Of a stretch of 8,565 nucleotides of DNA, positions 1-5,400 are shown one piece after another (position 1 is the stretch's first letter; each line of letters begins with the position of its first letter). Made by a program: the position numbers and the translations under genes. The stretch comes from an uncultured Clostridia bacterium. GTDB lineage: Bacteria > Bacillota > Clostridia > Christensenellales > Pumilibacteraceae. Below the pieces are notes generated by a model, which saw only the letters and a list, made by a program, of their open reading frames with translations, was not told the DNA's origin and ran no database searches. Where the stretch lies: positions 1-8,565 of the forward strand of contig CAKQJJ010000048.1 of the NCBI GenBank assembly GCA_934247335.1, given 5' to 3'.

Positions 1-185
1 TTTCGGCGGAGGGCAGAGTGGAAGGCGAAATTTTGTTTGCAGCGGAAGGCGAAGGCGGCTTCGGATACGATCCGCTGTTTTATTCTACCGAACTGAATAA
101 AAGTTTCGGCACGGCGTCGTTCGACGAAAAAAATTCAGTAAGTCACCGCGCTCGCGCGTTTAAGCTGCTTTCGGAGAAACTATGA
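1..185 (+). CDS. rdgB: XTP/dITP diphosphatase (RdgB/HAM1 family), C-terminal part
   Basis: This is the last 60 codons of a gene whose start lies before the window; the reading frame begins at base 3. The family hydrolyses non-canonical purine triphosphates (dITP, XTP, ITP) to monophosphates in the cytoplasm, keeping them out of DNA and RNA. The segment contains GGFGYDPLF, the signature near the end of HAM1 proteins, followed by SFGTASFDEKNSVSHRARA, which matches the conserved end of the family (K-N-x-[VI]-S-H-R-x-x-A). The stop codon TGA shares bases with the ATG of the next gene (ATGA overlap), so the two are probably translationally coupled. The same order (rdgB homologue then a small phosphoesterase) is known from the ysnA-ysnB pair of Bacillus subtilis. 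Only the C-terminus is visible, so completeness of the active site cannot be judged. Confidence 0.92.
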   Translation, partial: SAEGRVEGEILFAAEGEGGFGYDPLFYSTELNKSFGTASFDEKNSVSHRARAFKLLSEKL

Positions 186-661
186 ATTATCTGGTTGCCA
201 TTTCCGATTCGCACGGCAGAAGAGAAGAAATACGAAAACTGCTCCCCGTAATCAACGGAGCCGATATGTTTATTTTTCTCGGCGACTGCACTGGCGACAT
301 ATATTCTTTAAAAAAAGAAATCACCGTTCCGATCGTTGCGGTAAACGGTAACTGCGACGGAATAAAAGCTTACGAAGACGAGGAAATCGTGTCGTGGCGC
401 GGACATCGCATACTTGCCACGCACGGACACCGGTACGGCGTTAAAAGAGACTTGCTAAACATTACGTATGCGGCGAAAGAAAAGGAGTGCGATTGCGTTT
501 TGTTCGGGCATACTCACGAGGCGATAGCGGAGGAAAACGACGGGGTTTTGCTCGTAAATCCGGGCAGCATTGCCGAACCGAGGTTTTCTTTACCCTCGTA
601 TTGTACGCTCACGGAAGAAAACGGAAAGATTTTTCCAAAAATTATTTATATTACGCCTTAA
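182..661 (+). CDS. YfcE/YsnB-type metallophosphoesterase
   Basis: A complete 159-residue calcineurin-like phosphoesterase, close to the usual 155-185 aa of the MJ0936/YfcE group. The metal-binding motifs appear in order: D9-S-H11 (DSHG), G34-D35 (FLGD), G56-N57-C-D (VNGNCD), H81-G-H83 (THGH) and G109-H110-T-H112 (FGHTH), then the family's NPGS at 126-129. These build a two-metal centre (usually Mn2+) that hydrolyses phosphodiesters; the in vivo substrate is generally unknown in this family. The protein has no signal peptide or membrane segment and should be cytosolic. The ATG overlaps the rdgB stop, and a GGAG Shine-Dalgarno sequence inside the rdgB end (173-176, spacing 5) supports this start. 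No terminator is obvious after it; the tRNA promoter begins six bases past the stop. The assignment to family is firm; the biological substrate is not inferable. Confidence 0.93.
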   Translation: MNYLVAISDSHGRREEIRKLLPVINGADMFIFLGDCTGDIYSLKKEITVPIVAVNGNCDGIKAYEDEEIVSWRGHRILATHGHRYGVKRDLLNITYAAKEKECDCVLFGHTHEAIAEENDGVLLVNPGSIAEPRFSLPSYCTLTEENGKIFPKIIYITP

Positions 662-666
662 AATCG

Positions 667-695
667 TTGACAAAAACAAAATATTGTGGTATTAT
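667..695 (+). promoter_or_regulatory. Sigma-A type promoter of the tRNA cluster
   Basis: Perfect -35 TTGACA at 667-672, a 17-base spacer, and -10 TATTAT at 690-695 preceded by TG at the extended -10 position (TGGTATTAT). Transcription should start near 702, about 20 bases before the first tRNA. It lies immediately after the phosphoesterase stop codon and has no protein gene downstream, so the tRNA cluster is its target. Confidence 0.88.
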
Positions 696-720
696 TTTAA
701 GGCATGTGTGGCGTATATCT

Positions 721-794
721 GCGGGTGTAGCTCAATGGTAGAGTTCCAGCCTTCCAAGCTGGCTGCGTGGGTCCGATTCCCATCACCCGCTCCA
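721..794 (+). tRNA. tRNA-Gly(TCC)
   Basis: A complete cloverleaf: acceptor GCGGGTG pairs with CACCCGC, D-arm GCTC/GAGT, anticodon stem CCAGC/GCTGG around loop CTTCCAA (anticodon TCC), discriminator T and encoded CCA. It decodes GGA and GGG. The T-stem is GTGGG/CCCAT and the seven-base T-loop reads TCCGATT instead of the near-universal TTCGATT, so position 55, normally the pseudouridine that contacts G18, is C. The rest of the molecule looks intact, including GG in the D-loop, so I read it as a functional tRNA with an unusual T-loop rather than a pseudogene. Confidence 0.95.
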
Positions 795-800
795 CTATAT

Positions 801-877
<77 letters not shown>

Positions 878-890
878 GCAGAAATGCGTG

Positions 891-967
891 GTGGGTATAG
901 CTCAGTTGGTTAGAGCGCCAGGTTGTGGCCCTGGAGGTCAAGAGTTCGACTCTCTTTACTCACCCCA
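891..967 (+). tRNA. tRNA-His(GTG)
   Basis: Acceptor GTGGGTA pairs with TACTCAC (one G-T wobble), anticodon stem CCAGG/CCTGG with anticodon GTG, T-arm AAGAG-TTCGACT-CTCTT, discriminator C and encoded CCA. The base just before the acceptor (890) is G, giving the extra G-1 opposite C73 that histidyl-tRNA synthetase requires. That confirms the histidine assignment independently of the anticodon. Confidence 0.96.
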
Positions 968-979
968 TTACTTTTTTGT

Positions 980-1054
980 TGGGGTGTCGCCAAGCGGTAA
1001 GGCACGAGACTTTGACTTTCGCATTCGCAGGTCCGAATCCTGCCACCCCAGCCA
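980..1054 (+). tRNA. tRNA-Gln(TTG)
   Basis: Acceptor TGGGGTG pairs with CACCCCA, D-arm GCC/GGC, anticodon stem CGAGA/TTTCG (with one G-T wobble) around loop CTTTGAC (anticodon TTG, reading CAA and by wobble CAG), discriminator G and encoded CCA. The T-stem GCAGG/CCTGC is perfect but its loop is TCCGAAT, again C at position 55 instead of T, the same departure as in tRNA-Gly of this cluster. Its 5' half is almost identical to that of the following Gln-CTG gene. Confidence 0.95.
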
Positions 1055-1074
1055 CTTGCAAATCTATATAATAT

Positions 1075-1150
1075 TGGGGTGTCGCCAAGTGGTAAGGCAT
1101 TGGACTCTGACTCCAACATCCCGTAGGTTCGAATCCTACCACCCCAGCCA
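1075..1150 (+). tRNA. tRNA-Gln(CTG)
   Basis: Acceptor TGGGGTG/CACCCCA, anticodon stem TTGGA/TCCAA around loop CTCTGAC (anticodon CTG, reading CAG), standard T-loop TTCGAAT in stem GTAGG/CCTAC, discriminator G and encoded CCA. The first 25 bases differ from the adjacent Gln-TTG gene at one position only, while the anticodon arm has diverged, which suggests an old tandem duplication with anticodon change. Confidence 0.96.
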
Positions 1151-1158
1151 ATATTTGT

Positions 1159-1234
1159 GGTTCATTAGCTCAGCCGGTAGAGCACATGACTTTTAATCAT
1201 GGTGTCCCGGGTTCGATTCCCGGATGAGCCACCA
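1159..1234 (+). tRNA. tRNA-Lys(TTT)
   Basis: Acceptor GGTTCAT pairs with ATGAGCC (one T-G wobble), anticodon stem CATGA/TCATG around CTTTTAA (anticodon TTT, reading AAA/AAG), T-arm CCGGG-TTCGATT-CCCGG, discriminator A and encoded CCA. It is the last gene of the cluster; its final CCA base abuts the stem of the transcription terminator. Confidence 0.96.
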
Positions 1235-1272
1235 AACAACCGTTTTCTTTTTTAAGATAGCGGTTGTTTTTT
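1235..1272 (+). terminator. Intrinsic terminator of the tRNA cluster
   Basis: AACAACCG (1235-1242) pairs with CGGTTGTT (1261-1268) around an 18-base T-rich loop, and the descending arm runs into six T residues (1267-1272). It starts directly after the CCA of tRNA-Lys. Confidence 0.85.
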
Positions 1273-1405
1273 ATATTCAAACTCCACGAAAAGCGGGATT
1301 TTGCCGAAAACCGAGAAATCGATATTCAAACGGGAAAGCGGAGTCAAGAATGATTTCGATATCAAAAAGACAATTGAAAAAATTAAACTTGAATAAAATA
1401 TAAAG

Positions 1406-1445
1406 GTCCGATCGGTTGAAATTTTCGCTCCGTCGGACGTTTTTT
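1406..1445 (-). terminator. Terminator downstream of the AraC-type gene, possibly bidirectional
   Basis: GTCCGAT (1406-1412) pairs with GTCGGAC (1432-1438), with further weaker pairs inside. It lies about ten bases past the regulator's stop on the minus strand, where it is followed by a mixed T-rich stretch (TTTATATTTT). On the plus strand it is followed by a cleaner run of six T, so it could also stop read-through from the tRNA side. The 1273-1405 stretch before it holds no gene I can support. Confidence 0.65.
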
Positions 1446-1447
1446 AG

Positions 1448-2293
1448 TTATGAGATAGGTTTGTTTGCGCCGGCACGACATTCGCGCGGAGAATAGCCGG
1501 TGGTTGAGTGAAATACTTTGCGGAAGTAAGCCGAAGAGGCAAAGCCGAGTTCGTACGCGATGGTTTCGATTGATTTATCGGTCTGAATAAGCATTTCCAC
1601 GGCGTCTTTTATGCGAAGTTTGTTTTTGTATTCGATGGGGGAGCATTTGAAGTGTTTGGAGAAGAGGTGATACATTCGCGATTCGCTGACAAATCCGGCT
1701 TCGGCAATTTCCTTTCCTCCGATTTCTTCCTTATAATGCTTTTCGAGATACGCGACGCTTTTTTTAAGGCTTTCCGGCAGGTCGCCTTCTACGTTTTCGG
1801 CAATGTCCGGAATGCTGTCCGAAAACAGCGCGTAAAAAACCGACAACGCTTTCAGCATAAGCTGAGGAGTTATTTCTTCCTGCGGCAGATTGTGCACTTT
1901 ATACAAAAACAAAAGGTCGTCAAGCGCCCGCTTTTTGTCCACGCATTCGATTGCGCTTATGTCGTACGAACGATCGAATTGGCGGTTGGAAACCTTTTTA
2001 AGGTCGAAATCCACGCTGTAAAACTCGGCGGTGGGATTGCCGTGCCACACCGAATAATATCTCAGTTCGGCAGGCATAAACAGGTAGTCGCCCGCTTTTG
2101 CCTCGAATTTATAAAGCGGCATGTTGAAAGTAACCGAGCCTTCGGTTATGTAAAAAAGGCTTGAATGTTTTTTTCCCTTGGTTGCGTCCCAGTAGCAATA
2201 GTTGCCGTGACAAATGTGATAGGAGTACATATAGCTTATTCCGAACTGAGCCCAAAAGTTTTCGTTTTTCTCGGTTATTAGCAAATTTGCCAT
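1448..2293 (-). CDS. AraC-family transcriptional regulator (cupin sensor + double HTH)
   Basis: A 281-residue AraC/XylS-family protein of normal size. The N-terminal part (about residues 10-110) looks like an AraC-type cupin ligand-binding domain, with motifs such as YITEGSVTFNMP and KAGDYLFMPAEL. The C-terminal ~95 residues form the two helix-turn-helix DNA-binding unit: first HTH around GGKEIAEAGFVSESRMYHLF, second around SIETIAYELGFASSAYFRKV, followed by the family hallmark F-x-x-x-x-G-x-S-P-x-E. The frame stays open further upstream, but the chosen ATG (2291-2293) has a GAGG Shine-Dalgarno seven bases before it and lies just below a good promoter; longer versions would run over that promoter and into the divergent gene. 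Such regulators usually sense a sugar or glycan fragment and activate the adjacent operon. Here the divergent esterase gene is the obvious target, and autoregulation is likely. The ligand cannot be read from sequence. Confidence 0.93.
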   Translation of the reverse strand: MANLLITEKNENFWAQFGISYMYSYHICHGNYCYWDATKGKKHSSLFYITEGSVTFNMPLYKFEAKAGDYLFMPAELRYYSVWHGNPTAEFYSVDFDLKKVSNRQFDRSYDISAIECVDKKRALDDLLFLYKVHNLPQEEITPQLMLKALSVFYALFSDSIPDIAENVEGDLPESLKKSVAYLEKHYKEEIGGKEIAEAGFVSESRMYHLFSKHFKCSPIEYKNKLRIKDAVEMLIQTDKSIETIAYELGFASSAYFRKVFHSTTGYSPRECRAGANKPIS

Positions 2294-2310
2294 AATATTT
2301 CCTCGATTGT

Positions 2311-2361
2311 AGCAGAATAGTTTCGTTTTTAAGCAGTATACCATATTGAAAAGCAAATAGT
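2311..2361. promoter_or_regulatory. Three phased direct repeats, candidate AraC-type operator
   Basis: AGCAGAATAGT (2311), AGCAGTATACC (2332) and AGCAAATAGT (2352) start 21 and 20 bases apart, two helical turns each, so they would lie on one face of the DNA. AraC-family proteins are known to bind direct repeats at about 21 bp. The copies cover the regulator's -10 and spacer and abut the -35 of the divergent gene. Assignment to this regulator is inference. Confidence 0.45.
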
Positions 2362-2364
2362 CAA
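2335..2364 (-). promoter_or_regulatory. Promoter of the AraC-type regulator gene
   Basis: On the minus strand TTGACT (2364-2359), an 18-base spacer and TATACT (2340-2335) with TGG just before the -10. Transcription would start near 2328, leaving a leader of about 35 bases with the GAGG ribosome-binding site. It is interleaved with the plus-strand promoter of the neighbouring gene. Confidence 0.75.
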
Positions 2365-2374
2365 GCGATATAAT
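2346..2374 (+). promoter_or_regulatory. Promoter of the large exported esterase gene
   Basis: TTGAAA (2346-2351), a 17-base spacer and TATAAT (2369-2374); a second overlapping TATAAT follows at 2374-2379. The -35 lies inside the spacer of the opposing promoter, so two polymerases could not bind at once. The leader is about 40 bases and carries GGAGGA at 2405-2410. Confidence 0.78.
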
Positions 2375-2420
2375 ATAATCATAGTCTGAAAATGTTTTTA
2401 AATCGGAGGAGTAAAAAGGA

Positions 2421-5400
2421 ATGAAGAAAAGTCGCTTGATCGCGTTGATCGTTATGCTTTGTCTCGGATTAAGCTTGTCTGCGGCATGCAATCGCAATAC
2501 GTGCAGATACGAGGAAAAAACGGTTGCCGCAACCTGTACCCGCGACGGGTACACGGCAAAAATTTGCGTTGACTGCGGAGAGGAACTTAGCGGCAGTCGC
2601 GTCGTTTTGCCGGCGCTCGGGCACAGTTTGTCGGAAGTCGAAGGAAAAGAAGCCACGTGTTCGTCGGACGGATATACGGCTCACAAAAAGTGCTCGCGCT
2701 GCGACTATGCCGAAGGTTACGCCGTGCTTAAAGCCGAACATACATATGAGTACGTAGACGGTAAAGCCGCAACCTGTACGGAAGACGGCTATTCGGCACA
2801 TAAAAAATGTTCGGTTTGCGGGTTTACTTTACATAAAACCGAAATAAAAGCGGCGCACAAATTTTATTTCGTTTCGGGTAAAAACGCCACTTGTACCGAA
2901 GACGGCTATTCCGCTCACGAAAAGTGTTCGGTTTGCGGCTTTGAAGAGAACAAGGAAATTATTCCGGCGGGTCACACGTTTGCAGATGTAAAAGGCAAAA
3001 ACGCCACTTGCACCGAAAACGGCTGTTCCGATTACAAAAAATGCACGGTGTGCGGCGTAGAAACAGATAAAAATATCATTCCCGCAAGCCATTCGTTTAT
3101 TGCGATTTCCGGTAAAAGCGCAACCTGCCGCGAGGACGGTTATAGCGCATACGAAAAATGCGAAATTTGCGGCTTCGAGCAGGGAAAAACGATAGAAAAA
3201 GCTCGTCATACCTTTGTCGAAGTTGAGGCAAAAGACGCTACTTGCACGACGAGCGGATACACCGCGCACGAGCAATGTTCCGAATGCGGAGTTACCGTAA
3301 ACAAAATCATTATTCCCGCCGGGCATAAATTTACGGAAGTCGAGGCAAAAGCCGCAACGTGTACGTCGGACGGATATACCCGCCACGAAGAGTGTTCGGT
3401 GTGCGGTATGACGAAAAACAAGACGGTTATAAAAGCTCACCATTCGTTTGTAACCGTGCCGGAAAAGAATGCAACCTGCGCCGAACCCGGCAATAACAGC
3501 TACGAAAAATGTTCGCTTTGCGGCGAGGAAAGAAACAAGCAAATACTCACTGCGCCGCACGCTTTCGCCTGGATTGCGGCAAAGAACGCAACCTGCACCG
3601 AAGACGGATATTCGGCGTATAGAAAATGCAAAGTATGCGGAACCGAAACGGACAAAACGATTATTAAAGCCGGTCACGAAATGGCGGATAAACCCGGTCG
3701 TGACGCGACTTGCACCGAAGACGGATTTACTCCGTATAAAAAATGTCTGGTTTGCGGCATCGTTGTCGGAAAAGAAACGATAAAGGCGGCGCATAACTAC
3801 GTCGTTGTTCCGGCAAAGGAAGCGACCTGCACGGAAGACGGATATACCGAATACGAAAAATGCGCTCGTTGCGGTCGGGAAGAAAATAAAACTTTCGTTA
3901 AAGCCGCGCACGAGTTTATTGCCGTTTCTATGAAAGAAGCCACTTGTACAGAAGACGGCTATACTGCTCACGAGCTGTGCACTAAATGCGGCTATACGAT
4001 AGGAAAAGACGTGATTAAAGCAAGCCATGACTTCGTTACCGTTCCCGCAAAAGGCGCCACGTGCGCCGAACCGGGGTACAATCGTCATCTTAAATGTTCC
4101 AAGTGCGGACAAACAGAAGGAAAAATCGAAATAAAAGCCGCGCACAAATTTTTGATGATAAAAGAAAAATTGCCCGATTGTACGACGGGCGGTTATTCCG
4201 AATACAAAAAATGCTCGGTTTGCGGTTTTGAAGAAGAAAAGGTTACTCTCGATGCGCTCGGACATTCGTTTGGCACGTTCGTCGTTAAGGACGAGGCTAC
4301 CTGTACGCGCAACGAGACCGAGCAGGCGGAGTGCTCGCGTTGCGGATACGTCGAAGTGCGGGAGGTGGAAAACAGCAAACTTCCGCATAAATACGTTAAA
4401 AAAGCCGAATTTGACGAAAACGGCATGAAGGCGTACGTCTGCGACGTTTGCTCGTATAAGGATATGCGTAAGCCGGTGCGAGTAATAGTGCTGTCCGGAC
4501 AGTCCAACGCGGTGGGATATTCGGTTTCAAAGTATCTTAAAAGCGCCGGCAGTACGATAGACGCGGCAAGATACGATAAATTCAGAAACGGATTCGACAA
4601 CGTTTATATCCGCTATAACAACAACGACGGCGCTTCCGACGATTACAAACACACGACGAGCGGCGATAAATTCGTAAACGTAAAACTCGGGCAGGGCGTG
4701 GGACTGCAAAATCCCGCCCAGTATCCGGACGGAGCGTTCGGAGCCGAGATCGGAATGGCGGAACTTTGGGAACAAATTTATCCGGGCGAAGCTTTGTACG
4801 TAATCAAATACGCGTACGGCGGAACTTCGATTTACAACGAATGGTGCTCGCCTTCCGCCGCGGCTAACGAGGGCAGAGAAACCGGCGTGCAGTACGCAAA
4901 AATGGCGGATTACGTCCGCACGAGCATTGCTATTCTTGAACAAATGAATCTGGCGCCCGAGCTTGAAGCTTTCGTGTGGATGCAGGGCGAAAGCGATTCA
5001 ACGCACTATTTTACTTATTATAATCGTTACGACAGCTTCGTTACCGACGTGCGTGCCGAATTCGACGACTACGAAACCGAAAAGGGACTGGCGTTTATCG
5101 ACGGCGGAATATCCGAACATTGGTCTGGTTACGAGAAAATCAACGACGTAAAGAACGATTACTCGCAAGCTTTCAATCGAAATTATTTTGTCGATACGAT
5201 TGCCGCCGGACTGACGTTTGACAAGGATAATAACGATTACGCTCATTTCGACGCGGAGCCGATGATAACGCTCGGAAATTTGTTCGGGCAAAAGTTTATC
5301 GAAAGTCTGGAAAACGACGAAATTCTGACGCGCAATAATCTCGTTTCAGACGGGGTAAGCGCTTCCGAAAAATTCGCGGGCTACGGAACCGAGGGCGACC

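Noticed and set aside
910..1151. Minus-strand reading frames across the tRNA cluster, with peptides such as VAGVVGFEPTGCWSQSP
   Set aside because: They are the antisense of tRNA-His, the two Gln tRNAs and part of their spacers. Peptides of the GFEPTG/LATPQ type are a well-known artefact of translating tRNA genes backwards.
1256..1396. A stop-free plus-strand frame of 46 codons ending in DIKKTIEKIKLE just before a hairpin with six T
   Set aside because: It has no ATG or GTG start with a ribosome-binding site and begins inside the tRNA terminator. It might be the tail of a decayed gene whose terminator remains, but nothing is recognisable.
2294..2656. Upstream extension of the AraC-type frame to about 402 residues
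   Set aside because: It would cross the regulator's own promoter and run antisense over the divergent gene's signal peptide; the ATG at 2293 has a proper Shine-Dalgarno and gives the normal family length.
2829..4388. A 519-codon minus-strand frame opposite the Cys-rich repeats
   Set aside because: It is the mirror of a repetitive coding array: repeated codons keep the same antisense frame open. It has no promoter, ribosome-binding site or plausible domain.
2529..4403. Tandem 117-bp periodicity as a possible CRISPR-like or mobile repeat
   Set aside because: The period is a whole number of codons inside one frame, the units differ at synonymous sites, and there are no spacers or flanking cas or transposase genes.
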